Assembly: GCA_045587665.1 (NCBI GenBank)
Contig: JAZNCT010000081.1
Coordinates: 1 to 29,763 of the forward strand
Direction: 5' to 3'
DNA: 29,763 bases
Source of the DNA: SIG710 sp045587665
GTDB taxonomy: Bacteria; Bacillota; Clostridia; Oscillospirales; CAG-272
Positions within the stretch are counted from its first letter, which is position 1. The number at the start of each line of letters is the position of its first letter. The translations under genes were made by a program, and so were the position numbers. The notes beneath the pieces were generated by a model. It ran no database searches, was not told the DNA's origin, and saw only the letters and a program-made list of their open reading frames with translations. This document shows, piece after piece, positions 1 to 9,700 of this stretch.

Positions 1-59
1 ATATCGGTGTGAGCATCTGCCGAATTTTTTTCTATTGAATTAACATTGTCGTTATCCAT
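1..59 (-). CDS. Start of an unidentified gene downstream of recJ (truncated by window edge)
   Basis: Only the first 19 codons are present, beginning MDNDNVNSIEKNSADA. The ATG at 59 sits 5 nt after a GAGG ribosome site that overlaps the recJ stop codon, so this is almost certainly the next gene of the same operon, 7 bp after recJ. The hydrophilic Asn/Asp-rich start shows no signal peptide. In many Firmicutes recJ is followed by apt or relA; that is synteny knowledge only, and these residues cannot decide identity. Confidence 0.7.
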   Translation of the reverse strand, partial: MDNDNVNSIEKNSADAHTD

Positions 60-66
60 AATAACC

Positions 67-2295
67 TCAACTTAAGATTCGGTCCCTGCACTGTGAGCGC
101 AGTCTTTTGAGAATATATGATCTGTCAAGATTTGTCTTGTCTGCTTTAAAATATATCTCAAAGCGGTAATATCCGTCTTCCTCTTCTACGCCGCAAACGT
201 TCAGCTCTCTGAAAACAGACATTATAAATTTCATTTTGATATATCCTATCTCGCCGCCGCGGCATGCATCCCCGCGAAGCATAGAAAGAAGAATTTTTTC
301 ACCTATAGTGTCATGTCCTATGCGGCTCTCCCGCCTGAGAACATTATATACAACAGCAAATTCCTCTCTTGTGGGAATGACATTTTGTGGATCGTCAAAA
401 TCACCGCCACCCTTTATATATTCATAGCGGTAAATATCATTTTTCAGCTTTTTTTCAAAGTTTTCGGAAATACGCATATCCTTAACTATCATCTGAACGC
501 TTTTAACATTCTGATATTCATTGATATCAATATTAAAGAATACGTCAACACAGTCGCCCTCGCCAAAGTCAAAGCGATGAGGCGTCATTCCAAAATACAT
601 GGCAGTTATTGTCCTGCCATCTCTCGATAAGATGAGCTTCAGGTGCTTGCCTGCACCGATTGGGAATATCCTTTCGATCTTTACATCTCTTAAAATAAAT
701 GCAGGAACAGGATTTGAAGTTCCAAAGGGCTCAAGAAGCCCGATCTCTGCCGCATTTTCAAGAGTGAGGTCGCTCATTTCGATATCCGCATCGGCATCAA
801 GGCGGATGTTCATCATTTCCTCTGAAATATTCTTTCTTGCAAACTCATTTATCTTTTCTTTAAAGCTCTCCAGCTTTCCTCTTTCAACAGTCAGCCCTGC
901 CGCCAGCTCGTGCCCGCCATATTTAACAAGGCAGTCACTGCAATATCTGAGTGCTTCAACAAGATTGAGCCCTTTTATGCTTCTGCCGGAGCCTTTTCCA
1001 ACATCGTCGTCACCTGCATAGCCCCTTGTTGAGCCGTCAAATGAAACAAGTATGGAAGGAAGACCGTATTTTTCGGTGACTCTCGAAGAAACTATACCTA
1101 TTATTCCCTGCTGCCAGCCATCATCTTCAAGAACGATAACTCTTCCGTTTTCAAAATCGAATTCCTGCTCTATCTTTTTATAGGCTTGCTCGGCTATCCT
1201 GTTTTCTTCTACCTGTCTTTGCCTGTTGATATCACAAAGCTCCTCTGCAAGAGAAGCGGCTTTCTCATCTGAATCGGTGAGAAACAGCTCAACAGCCTTT
1301 GAAGCAGAGCTAATCCTGCCTGCGGCATTGATTCTTGGCGCAATGCCAAAGCCTATGTATGACGATGTTATCTTTCTCCTTTTGGGAGCAGCAGACTTCA
1401 CCGAAGAAGCAGGACGAACATCGGATGCGCTGTTTGAAGAAGCCTCAATAAGTGCTGCAAGCCCCTTTCTCTCAGTTGTGCCTATCTTTTCAAGACCATA
1501 CATTACTATGACCCTATTTTCATCTGTTATTGGCATAACATCGGCTATAGTTCCGATTGCCGCAAGATCGGCATATTCTCTGAACACCTTTCTTATGCCG
1601 TTTAGCCTGTCCTCACCGTTTTTCTCTGCAAGACGGCTCTCAAAAGCGCACAGCAACTTAAATACAACTCCAACTCCTGCCAGCTCCTTAAAAGGATATG
1701 TGCAATCGGGACGGTGGGGATTAACAACTGCACAGGCACTCGGCAATATTTCACGGCACTCGTGATGATCTGTTATCACCATATCAATGCCGAGAGAGGA
1801 AGCAAAATCTACTTCTTCAACAGCGGTTATTCCCGTGTCAACCGTTATGATAAGGTCAACGCCCGCTTTTGCAAAACGTTCAAGAGCCGCCGCAGAAACA
1901 CCGTATCCCTCTCCCTCTCGGCTTGGAATATAGTATGAAACATCAGCACCCTTTTCGGATAAATAGAGATAAAGACTGCTGACCGCTGTTACGCCGTCAA
2001 CATCATAATCTCCGTATATAACTATTTTCTCATTGTTCTCAAGAGCTGCCCCGATCCTTTCAACAGCCTTTTCCATATCGGCAAGGGCAAATGGATCATA
2101 GAGGGAGTTTGTCTCGTTTGACAAAAACTTTTTAACAAGCTCAGGTGTGGTATACCCCCTGTTGTATAGCAGCTTTGCCGTTATGTGATTCACTTTATTG
2201 ACATCGCATATGCTCTTGACTGCAGCAATCGAGTCTTCAGAATCGCAAAACAGCGTATTCCATATTTTTTCACGTTTGTTATTCATCGTTTTCAC
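67..2295 (-). CDS. recJ: Single-stranded-DNA-specific exonuclease RecJ
   Basis: A 5'-3' single-strand DNA exonuclease of the DHH/DHHA1 phosphoesterase family, acting in recombinational repair, mismatch repair and processing of stalled forks in the cytoplasm. The DHH domain carries GDYDVDG (95-101), TVDTG (151-155) and the signature DHH (176-178). GIAPRINAAGR (317-327) follows, and the DHHA1 domain carries GSGRS (435-439) and GGHELAAG (460-467). The C-terminal 270 residues fit the OB-fold and the extension typical of Firmicute RecJ. At 742 residues it has normal length. The start is a GTG at 2295 with a GGTGGG about 9 nt upstream; an in-frame ATG at 2286 is an equally good start. A Ser/Ala/Lys-rich stretch at 285-308 interrupts the DHH domain and looks like a lineage-specific loop. 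It is the fifth gene of the cdaA operon, 42 bp after the RseC-like gene. Confidence 0.96.
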   Translation of the reverse strand: MKTMNNKREKIWNTLFCDSEDSIAAVKSICDVNKVNHITAKLLYNRGYTTPELVKKFLSNETNSLYDPFALADMEKAVERIGAALENNEKIVIYGDYDVDGVTAVSSLYLYLSEKGADVSYYIPSREGEGYGVSAAALERFAKAGVDLIITVDTGITAVEEVDFASSLGIDMVITDHHECREILPSACAVVNPHRPDCTYPFKELAGVGVVFKLLCAFESRLAEKNGEDRLNGIRKVFREYADLAAIGTIADVMPITDENRVIVMYGLEKIGTTERKGLAALIEASSNSASDVRPASSVKSAAPKRRKITSSYIGFGIAPRINAAGRISSASKAVELFLTDSDEKAASLAEELCDINRQRQVEENRIAEQAYKKIEQEFDFENGRVIVLEDDGWQQGIIGIVSSRVTEKYGLPSILVSFDGSTRGYAGDDDVGKGSGRSIKGLNLVEALRYCSDCLVKYGGHELAAGLTVERGKLESFKEKINEFARKNISEEMMNIRLDADADIEMSDLTLENAAEIGLLEPFGTSNPVPAFILRDVKIERIFPIGAGKHLKLILSRDGRTITAMYFGMTPHRFDFGEGDCVDVFFNIDINEYQNVKSVQMIVKDMRISENFEKKLKNDIYRYEYIKGGGDFDDPQNVIPTREEFAVVYNVLRRESRIGHDTIGEKILLSMLRGDACRGGEIGYIKMKFIMSVFRELNVCGVEEEDGYYRFEIYFKADKTNLDRSYILKRLRSQCRDRILS

Positions 2296-2337
2296 TTTCT
2301 ATAGCCCACCGAGTCATCTGCCCTCTGCGACCTAAAC

Positions 2338-2775
2338 TTAATTTTCTTCTTTATTTTCGATTATCTTAACGATTTCTGCGTCATATCTTCTGCTGACCCT
2401 CATCTTTGAGTATAGGCCAAGAAACACAAAGGTCAGCAAAAAGCCTACGCCTGCAACAGCATATGAGACAAGCTCGGAAGCACACACAAGCCCGGCAACA
2501 CAGTATGAAATGAGCATAACAGCGATAGGCAACATGAAAACAAGCATTGCATAAAAAAGCACTGTTTTTGTTTTTGTTTCTATCTCAACAGTATCCCCTA
2601 TTTTTGCACCGAGAGAATTTTTTGCTTTTGCCGATATAACGCCTCCTGAGCCCATAAGAGAGCATACAGAGCACCCTTCGGCGTGCTTGTGACAGCCCTC
2701 ACAGGCAGACGTACGCCGAGTTTCGACTATCGCATATCCATTCTCTGCTTTTGTAACTATCGCCTGAATTCTCAT
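2338..2775 (-). CDS. RseC/MucC-like membrane redox protein
   Basis: A 145-residue membrane protein matching the RseC/MucC (SoxR-reducing system) family. A soluble N-terminal segment has four clustered cysteines (C25, C28, C35, C38; pattern CxxC-x6-CxxC), followed by a small beta-rich part and two membrane helices (about 71-95 and 101-121), then a basic cytoplasmic tail. In proteobacteria the family works with the Rnf/Rsx electron-transport complex to reduce SoxR, or modulates sigma-E; clostridial members usually lie beside rnf. No rnf genes are visible here, so the electron partner is unknown; the flavoprotein gene immediately upstream (14 bp away) is a candidate. GGAG lies 6 nt before the ATG. 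The cysteines probably bind a metal or an Fe-S cluster (inference). Confidence 0.83.
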   Translation of the reverse strand: MRIQAIVTKAENGYAIVETRRTSACEGCHKHAEGCSVCSLMGSGGVISAKAKNSLGAKIGDTVEIETKTKTVLFYAMLVFMLPIAVMLISYCVAGLVCASELVSYAVAGVGFLLTFVFLGLYSKMRVSRRYDAEIVKIIENKEEN

Positions 2776-2789
2776 TTAAATCTCCAATT

Positions 2790-4382
2790 TTATTCAATAG
2801 GTTTATATTTTGACATTATTGCAATTGCGGCTCTTATGCCGTCAACTGCCGCACTGGTTATGCCACCTGCATAGCCTGCGCCCTCGCCGCAAGGGTAAAT
2901 TCCCTCCCGACCTATCGCACACATATCCTCGCCTCGAATTATGCGAAGTGGTGCAGAGGTTCTTGTTTCAAAGCCGGAAAGCACAGCATCCACTGCAGAA
3001 AAGCCCTCGAGTCTTCTCTCAAAGCTCATTATTCCTCTTTTCAAATTATCGGTGATAAAGTTGGGAACGAGTGAACCAAGCTTTGCTATCTTAAACCGCC
3101 CTCCGCCCATATACGTGGGCACAATGCGTTTAGGCTCTGTTTGCGCCCTGTCAGCTATAAAATCGCCAAAGGTCTGAACAGGAGCAGAATAATCAGCACC
3201 GCCGGCTTTAAATGCCGCGCGCTCAATACTGCGCTGAAATTCTATAGCCCCCATAACGCTCATGCCGTAATCCTCGGGGCGCACCGATACCGCAACGGCA
3301 GAATTTGAATTTTTACCGTCTCTTGCAAAGTGGCTCATACCGTTTACCACAACACCGCCCTCTTCGCTTGATGCGGCGACTACCTCTCCGCCCGGGCACA
3401 TACAAAAGGTATAAACTCCCCTGTCTCCCGTTGTGTCGGAAAGATTATATTCACCTTTTCCGAGAAGCGGATGACCGGCATAACTGCCGAAAAGTGCCTT
3501 ATCTATATCGCTTTGCAAATGCTCTATTCTGACTCCAACGGAAAATGGCTTTGGCTCAATTATAAAATCCTTTTTTAATAGCATTTCATAAGTGTCTCTT
3601 GCACTGTGGCCGAGAGCCAGCACTATTGCTCCACATTCAATTTTTCCGTTGCTGGTGTCAGCCATGAGACCTTCAATATTTTCAAGCCTTGTGTTATATC
3701 TTATCTCTCCGCCGCTCTTCTCTATTGCAACGGCGGCGTTTTCTACAACGCCCCTTAGTATATCCGTTCCGATATGAGGCTTTGCCTTATAGAGTATTTC
3801 ATCGGGTGCGCCGAATTCATGGAGACGCTTTAAAACATAAGAGCATTTTTCATCGCTTATCCTTGTGACAAGCTTTCCGTCAGAAAAAGTTCCTGCTCCG
3901 CCTGCACCAAACTGAATGTTTGTATCAACGTTGAGCTTTCCTTCTTTGTAGAAGCGTTCAACTGCTCGCGTTCTTTCTGCAACCGAAGAACCTCTCTCAA
4001 TAACTATTGGTGCATAGCCGTTTTCAGCAAGCAAAAGAGCACAAAATATTCCTGCCGGGCCAAGTCCAACTATAAGCGGACGTGCATTAAGCGTTTGTTT
4101 TCCTTTTTCAAAAACTATCTCATCACTTGCACCCTCGGATATACCGAACTTTTTCAGTTTTTCATCGGGTATCTTAATATTCGATGGTGTCTCTGCCATA
4201 ACAGAGCAAACACACATTATGTTATCACGTTTTCTGGCATCAATAGACCTTTTATAGATCTTAAAGCTAATATCTCTTCCGCTGATACCTGCCCTTTTCA
4301 GCTTTTGCCTTGCCTCAGAAATAAATTCTGTTTCAGAGGCTTCAAAGGGTCTTTTTATATTATTGATTATCAACCTTTTCAT
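2790..4382 (-). CDS. FAD-dependent dehydrogenase (COG2509 type)
   Basis: A 530-residue flavoprotein of the uncharacterised NAD(FAD)-utilising dehydrogenase family (COG2509). An N-terminal region of about 100 residues, mixed alpha/beta and typical of this family, precedes the Rossmann FAD-binding motif GLGPAG (106-111). Downstream are the Gly-rich GAGGAGTFSDGK segment and a C-terminal second nucleotide-contacting segment GEGAGYAGGI. The substrate is not known for the family. Its ATG overlaps the cdaR stop by 4 bp (ATGA) and has no good ribosome site of its own, which implies translational coupling. Location between cdaA-cdaR and glmM is recurrent in Clostridia; here the RseC-like gene and recJ follow instead. 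No signal peptide, so cytoplasmic. Confidence 0.88.
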   Translation of the reverse strand: MKRLIINNIKRPFEASETEFISEARQKLKRAGISGRDISFKIYKRSIDARKRDNIMCVCSVMAETPSNIKIPDEKLKKFGISEGASDEIVFEKGKQTLNARPLIVGLGPAGIFCALLLAENGYAPIVIERGSSVAERTRAVERFYKEGKLNVDTNIQFGAGGAGTFSDGKLVTRISDEKCSYVLKRLHEFGAPDEILYKAKPHIGTDILRGVVENAAVAIEKSGGEIRYNTRLENIEGLMADTSNGKIECGAIVLALGHSARDTYEMLLKKDFIIEPKPFSVGVRIEHLQSDIDKALFGSYAGHPLLGKGEYNLSDTTGDRGVYTFCMCPGGEVVAASSEEGGVVVNGMSHFARDGKNSNSAVAVSVRPEDYGMSVMGAIEFQRSIERAAFKAGGADYSAPVQTFGDFIADRAQTEPKRIVPTYMGGGRFKIAKLGSLVPNFITDNLKRGIMSFERRLEGFSAVDAVLSGFETRTSAPLRIIRGEDMCAIGREGIYPCGEGAGYAGGITSAAVDGIRAAIAIMSKYKPIE

Positions 4383-5677
4383 TTGTTCATTATAACATCA
4401 GCCTTTATTTTACCTATATTGATAGGATAAAGAGTAAAGCCTGTGTCGATCACACTCACACTTGGCATAATTTCGCAATAGCCGTCAGAATTTACAACCG
4501 CACCCGAAAAATCGATCTCAACATCAAAATTTTGACTTTTTATCTTTTTCACAGATGCAGAATCCACTATGCAGCTAAGCTCATATTTTCCATCCCTGAA
4601 GCTAAAACCATAATTCATAGGATTTGATACTGAAATATCTTCAAGGGGAATTTCAATTTTAACCTCTACGCAATTTACCAGCTCGATATCCACATAAAAG
4701 CCCTCGGTCTCATTTACATCCACAACCCCTTTTGGCAGGCTTGGACGAACAGTGAGAGGCTTGTTTTTTGTAAGCGTTGTTTCGTCAATGGTAACAATAG
4801 GAAAACTGCTTATATCGTTGATGACCGCAGGATCGCCCCTTAGAGTTATCTCTGAGGGCGACAAGGCGACTTTAATGTTTTTGTCCTTTATATATCCGTG
4901 TTTAAAGGCATAAGTCAGCGGAACGGTCTTTTCTGCAAAAACATCAACATTCACAACAACGTTATGAACCGATGAGGTTATGTACGGAGAATCGACCGTA
5001 TTTCCGTTTTCATCAACAAGCTTTAAGGGAGTGCTTGCCGTTGTGCTTGTAACAAGTGTTCCAAGTGAAGGGGTTGCGTGTGCTTCCTTGACCTTTTCAA
5101 CAATACTCTTTGCACCGCTAACCGCAACGCTCTCAAGATTTGCACGCAGATCAAATTCATAGTCTGAAACATAGGACGCAGGCAGAACCGATATGGGAAC
5201 ATCCACCTCTACTCTTTCATCTATAAATGTTTTTACGCTTGAAGGAGAGACTGCATAGTCCAATTTTCCTACTCCCCTGAGTGATACTGTAAGTCTGACA
5301 TTGCCTGCCTCAGAAACCTCCGAAACATCAACATATGCAACGATATTTTCATCAGAGAGGGCATCCACCTTTGATTTTGCTCCTTCAACAGTCACGCTGA
5401 CAGTTTTATCTATAAGCTCAAAAACAGTCAGATCGTTCCTGAGCAGTGCCGCTTCTCCCTCAATTACAACATTTATATTGTCAAATCGACGCACCGAACT
5501 TTCTGCATTGCTCTGGTCAACATTTATCCAAATAAATATTGCACATAACAGGCAGCACAAATACACCAGGGTCGATGTTAGCCTTATGGACAGACCGCCA
5601 AGATGAAAGGTCTGCTTTTCAAGAAGGCTCTTTGCCTCTCCGTATTTTTTACGAAGATCAATATTATTGTTTTTCAT
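4379..5677 (-). CDS. cdaR: CdaR: YbbR-domain regulator of diadenylate cyclase
   Basis: A membrane-anchored extracytoplasmic protein that binds and modulates the diadenylate cyclase CdaA, encoded directly upstream. A short cytoplasmic N-terminus and a single transmembrane segment (about residues 31-53 from the chosen start) are followed by roughly 370 residues of tandem beta-rich YbbR domains. These are recognisable from the repeated pattern of a hydrophobic strand, 'P.t..V.v.G....v..i' and 'vDvs', for example near VTVEGAKSKVDAL, VAVSGAKSIVEKV and ITLRGDPAVIND. An in-frame GTG at 5698 lies upstream, but AAGGAGG sits 6 nt before the ATG at 5677, so I chose 5677 (432 residues). It begins 17 bp after the cdaA stop and ends by overlapping the FAD dehydrogenase. 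Confidence 0.92.
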   Translation of the reverse strand: MKNNNIDLRKKYGEAKSLLEKQTFHLGGLSIRLTSTLVYLCCLLCAIFIWINVDQSNAESSVRRFDNINVVIEGEAALLRNDLTVFELIDKTVSVTVEGAKSKVDALSDENIVAYVDVSEVSEAGNVRLTVSLRGVGKLDYAVSPSSVKTFIDERVEVDVPISVLPASYVSDYEFDLRANLESVAVSGAKSIVEKVKEAHATPSLGTLVTSTTASTPLKLVDENGNTVDSPYITSSVHNVVVNVDVFAEKTVPLTYAFKHGYIKDKNIKVALSPSEITLRGDPAVINDISSFPIVTIDETTLTKNKPLTVRPSLPKGVVDVNETEGFYVDIELVNCVEVKIEIPLEDISVSNPMNYGFSFRDGKYELSCIVDSASVKKIKSQNFDVEIDFSGAVVNSDGYCEIMPSVSVIDTGFTLYPINIGKIKADVIMNK

Positions 5678-5694
5678 ATCGAAGCCTCCTTTTC

Positions 5695-6582
5695 TCACTT
5701 ATTTATCACTGTTTTTTCTTTGCTTTTACCTTTTTTTAAGCGCATTTTTTCTTCTGCGGGGTCTGTTAGCATATCGGTGAGCAGATTGTATAGCTCAGTG
5801 GTACTTACATTTTGTTTAAGCTCCCCGTCTATAGCATATGAAATCTGACCCGTTTCCTCTGAAACGATAACAGCAATGCAATCGTTGCCGTTTTCTGTTG
5901 CACCAACGCCTGCCTTATGCCTTGAGCCAAGATCAAGAGCGAGATCCTGGTTGTTTGATATCTCATTAAAAAGCACTCTTGCCCTGTCAAGTCTGAAATT
6001 CTTAATTACAACGGCACCGTCATGAAGCGGAGAATTTTTGAAAAATATATTCTCTATGAGCTCTTTTGAAATATCGCTGTTGAGAACAACTGCATTTTTT
6101 TCATTGTAGGAATTAAGCTCTTTTTTGCGCTGGAAAATAATAAGTGCTCCAACATAATGCTTTGACATAGAACCAATAGCCGCACAAACAGATGAAATAA
6201 TGCCCGGTTGCTTATCTTCATCAACAAGATGCTCTCCACCGATTATTCTTATACCACCCACGTTTTCAAGAATGGTACGTATCTCGGGCTGAAAGATGAT
6301 AACTATTGCAATAAGACCAAACTGCATAACAGTTTCAAGCACATAAAAGGTTGCTCTGAGATTCAGCAGATAGGAGAACATGGTCAAAAGCAGAACCGCC
6401 GCAACGCCAACAAGTATACGACCGGATCTTTTACTCATTATGCTCATAAGAAATTTTACACACACATATAAAAGAAGCGAAAGCATCAGAATATCAACAA
6501 TACTAAGAAGCGCACGGAGCACTCCGGACTTCGAGCTGAGTTCTGATATCCAATATGACATATTTTCTCTTATCGTTAGCAT
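5695..6582 (-). CDS. cdaA: Diadenylate cyclase CdaA (membrane-bound)
   Basis: Makes cyclic di-AMP from two ATP, the second messenger that controls potassium and osmolyte balance and cell-wall homeostasis in Firmicutes. Three N-terminal transmembrane helices (about 24-47, 55-71, 81-97) precede the DAC domain. The domain has LHDGA (DGA at 188-190) and the second ATP-binding motif as GSRHKAG (SRHK at 220-223), followed by VSEETG. The usual wording is GTRHRA, so Thr is Ser and the last Arg is Lys, and the usual 'LPL.DNP' stretch before it reads VLFNEISNNQ. The charged positions are otherwise retained, so activity is likely. A GTG at 6591 is in frame but lies inside the AGAGGTGA ribosome site; the ATG at 6582 is the start (295 residues). 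First gene of the operon. Confidence 0.93.
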   Translation of the reverse strand: MLTIRENMSYWISELSSKSGVLRALLSIVDILMLSLLLYVCVKFLMSIMSKRSGRILVGVAAVLLLTMFSYLLNLRATFYVLETVMQFGLIAIVIIFQPEIRTILENVGGIRIIGGEHLVDEDKQPGIISSVCAAIGSMSKHYVGALIIFQRKKELNSYNEKNAVVLNSDISKELIENIFFKNSPLHDGAVVIKNFRLDRARVLFNEISNNQDLALDLGSRHKAGVGATENGNDCIAVIVSEETGQISYAIDGELKQNVSTTELYNLLTDMLTDPAEEKMRLKKGKSKEKTVINK

Positions 6583-6636
6583 AGTGATCACCTCTTAAAT
6601 GAAGATATAATACGCGATTATAATTATATAATATAT

Positions 6637-6665
6637 ATTATATCACACATTATCTTCTTTTTCAA
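6637..6665 (-). promoter_or_regulatory. SigA promoter of the cdaA operon
   Basis: On the minus strand, -35 TTGAAA (6660-6665) and -10 TATAAT (6637-6642) are separated by exactly 17 nt, with an extended-10 TGA just before the -10. The predicted transcript start is near 6630, giving a 48-nt AT-rich leader to the cdaA ATG. There is no other convincing promoter until recJ, so five or more genes probably share it. Confidence 0.8.
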
Positions 6666-6716
6666 ATAAATATTGAAAAAAATTTTGTTTTTTTATTATT
6701 ATCGCGCAATTTATTA

Positions 6717-6751
6717 CAAAAAGAGAAGCTGACCCGCAAATGGGGTCAGCT
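6717..6751 (-). terminator. Rho-independent terminator of the LRR-esterase gene
   Basis: Perfect 9-bp stem AGCTGACCC / GGGTCAGCT (6727-6735 with 6743-6751) followed on the minus strand by TCTCTTTTTG. It lies 19 bp after the stop of the giant gene and before the cdaA promoter, so it separates the two transcripts. Confidence 0.88.
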
Positions 6752-6770
6752 CCATGTAAAAATACATTGA

Positions 6771-9700
6771 TCATTTTGCTGCAGCTTCTTTGAATTTTAG
6801 TATATCAAGCCAGCAAATATTTGCAGAAAGATCTTTTCCGCTTTCGACCATGCGCTGACAAAGAATTTCAAGAGACATATTGTTATAGCTCTTTCCGTTT
6901 TCATCAACATTGCTTCCGTCAGAATCAAGAAGATCTGCATAAACGATATACTTATTACCTTCCGCATCGGCAAATACGATATAGCCTCTTGATGTCACTT
7001 CCTTGTTGTAGTTTGAAGCATCAAAGTTAGTAACGGTGTAGGCGTATTCAACGGCAGCTTCGTCCATTGAAATATAATCGCTCACGATCTCGCCGTTTTT
7101 ATAAACCGAAACATTTCTCGCATAGGAGTGGGTAACGATATTTCCGTTTTCATCCTCCCAAACTATGAGGCTATGTCCATTGTCATTCAGTTTATCGCTT
7201 GAAGCAAGAATACTACCAAACTCAACAACGCTGAAGCCCTTTGATGCAAGAGCATCAATTTGACTGAGGCTGGCACTGTAAATAGATCTTAGACCGTTAT
7301 AGGAGGTCTCTCTTATCTGGAAACCTTTGAATGTAAGAACTCCACTATCGTCAATCGGGACAAATGTCAGACCTTTATTCAATGCAAATGTCTCTGCAGT
7401 TGAACCCTTGTAGCCGATTATGGTTGAAAGGTTTGTACTGTCTGTGAAAATTCCTGCAGTAAATACAAAGTCAGGATTTTCGATAAGAACAGTTGTCAGA
7501 GCTACAGTATTTGAATTGAATGGATCATCATCACCTGCAGAACCCGAAGCACCTGTTACACCCACCGGAATTCTCATATATTTGAGCTTGGAACACTTGA
7601 GGAACATATTGTTGGCCCAAGTGCCTGTAAGATCATCCGAGAGATAGATGTATTCTGCCTGACATGAGGCCATTGCCATTGAACCGATATTGGTGATATT
7701 GCTGAGATCAACAACATTTTCAACCATTTCGTTTCCGGTTATATAGAGTGTTGTAAGGCCGGAGCCGTTAAAGCAACTTTCTGTTATGGTTGTGACAGAA
7801 GCCGGGATTTCAACAGTTTTCAGATTTGTATGCTCAGCAAAAGAGGAATCTATCTTTGTGAAATTGGGGTTGACATAAACAGCCTTTGTTATAAGACTCT
7901 TTTCAGCATCCCAAAGTCTTGCTGTCGCTGTAACAGCGGTAGAATAGTCTGTATAGCCCATATTGAAATAGGTTGCAGAGCCTGTGCAGTATGCCGTGTA
8001 GTTTGAAGCATCCACCTTGCCGATGATTATTACAGAGTTATCTTTTTTATAATATGCAATAATCTCAGAAAGGGGTGTGCTATCAATAAACTGAAGACCG
8101 TTTGTGCTCGCAAAGGTCTGGGCTCCGGTTCCGGGCTTGCCTATAACAGTTGCATACGCAGGAATATTGCTGAATCCTGTCAGTGCGCTTTCGGAGCGAT
8201 AGTCGATATAAACAAGCTTTTCGCTGTTTTTAAAGGCATCACCCTTTATGCTTGTTACAGAAGCTGGTATTCTAAGCACCTCAAGGGCAGAAACACCGGT
8301 CTTCTGAGCACCGAAGCAATAATACGGTATGCTTGTAAATCCGTCACCGATTATGATCTCTTTAAACTTGCTGTCTACAAAGGTATACTGACCGAGAGAT
8401 GTGAAGTTTGAGAAATCACCAACTCCCTTAACGGGAATTGAACCTGTAGAATAGAAAGTATCCACATACTTTGCACCGTTAAACACACTGCTATCTTTGA
8501 TAGAAGTGATATTCTGATGCATTTCAACTTCAACAGAACCAACGCTTGCTCCGAATTGTCTGAAGCTATAACCCCAGAATTTATTTAGATTTGGCGTATT
8601 GAAATGGAGCTTTGAAACCTTTTCAGCATAGATAGCATAGTTTGTATTTAAATAAGCACCGTTGCCCGAGAAGTTACCATACGAGCCTCTTGCACTTTCA
8701 TCGAAGGGTGTGCCGTCGGCCTTATAGACTGTTAGAACTGTACCTTCGCCATATATCTCCATTGTATATGTTACGCCGTCGTCATTGAGCAGAATACGGA
8801 AATAAAGATCATCGCCTATAGGCATATCCTTAACTACAACAGAAGCATCTTCATTATCTAGCGCAACAAAGGTCAGCTCTCTGTCTATCGAATTCTCTTC
8901 AAAATAAGTGTTTGCCCACTTTACAAAGGCTTCGGCACTTGAGTCTTTATATCCATAAACAGTTGCAAGTGCTGTGAAATTATCAAGGAACGCTGTGTAA
9001 GGTGCTTGTTCTGTTGCCCCCTCAAATGCTGCAGTTTTGTTTTTAATAGTAATCGTTGTTACAAACGGATTTGCAATAAAGGGACCGTTTGCTGCATCAG
9101 ATATCGTAAATAGGCTATATTTTACAGTAGCCATATCAGAGGGATAACTGATAGAAGTCACTTTATTTTTTTCAGTGCTCGCATATCCGCTGAAGGCGCG
9201 ACCTGAAACCGTTGCACCCTCGGGCAGTTCGATTGCTTCAAGAGCTTTTGACCATCTGAACGCCTGAGAACCGATGCTGACATTTTCTTTAAAGATGATC
9301 TTCTTGATTGCTGATTTTACAAATGCATAGGAGGAAATAGAGGAAATGTTTGTGAGATTTGCAGTTCCCTTTTCCGGCGTCTGTCCGGTGGTATATACCG
9401 TAGAAAGCGCATCCATATCATTGAAGCATGATGAACCTGAAATTGTTGTCATTGAAGTTGGCAGTTCAAGAGTTGTAACATTGTTGAATGGTGCGAAAGT
9501 ATATCCGCAAACATAGGTTACGGGAGCATCTATAACTATCTTGTCAATAAGAGCATAATATCCTGCCCAATCATATTTTGAATGATCTTTTCCATAGCCT
9601 TCGCTCGTTTCAAAGGTACCGCTTTCGGCTATATAAGACTGGATCTTTGATCCTGTACCCGTAATAGTCATGGTATAGGATTCATCATCCTCTTGGGTCA

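Noticed and set aside
5678..5698. GTG start for cdaR seven codons upstream
   Set aside because: The AAGGAGG ribosome site lies inside that extension, 6 nt before the ATG at 5677.
6583..6591. GTG start for cdaA
   Set aside because: The GTG is part of the AGAGGTGA ribosome site; the ATG at 6582 is correctly spaced.
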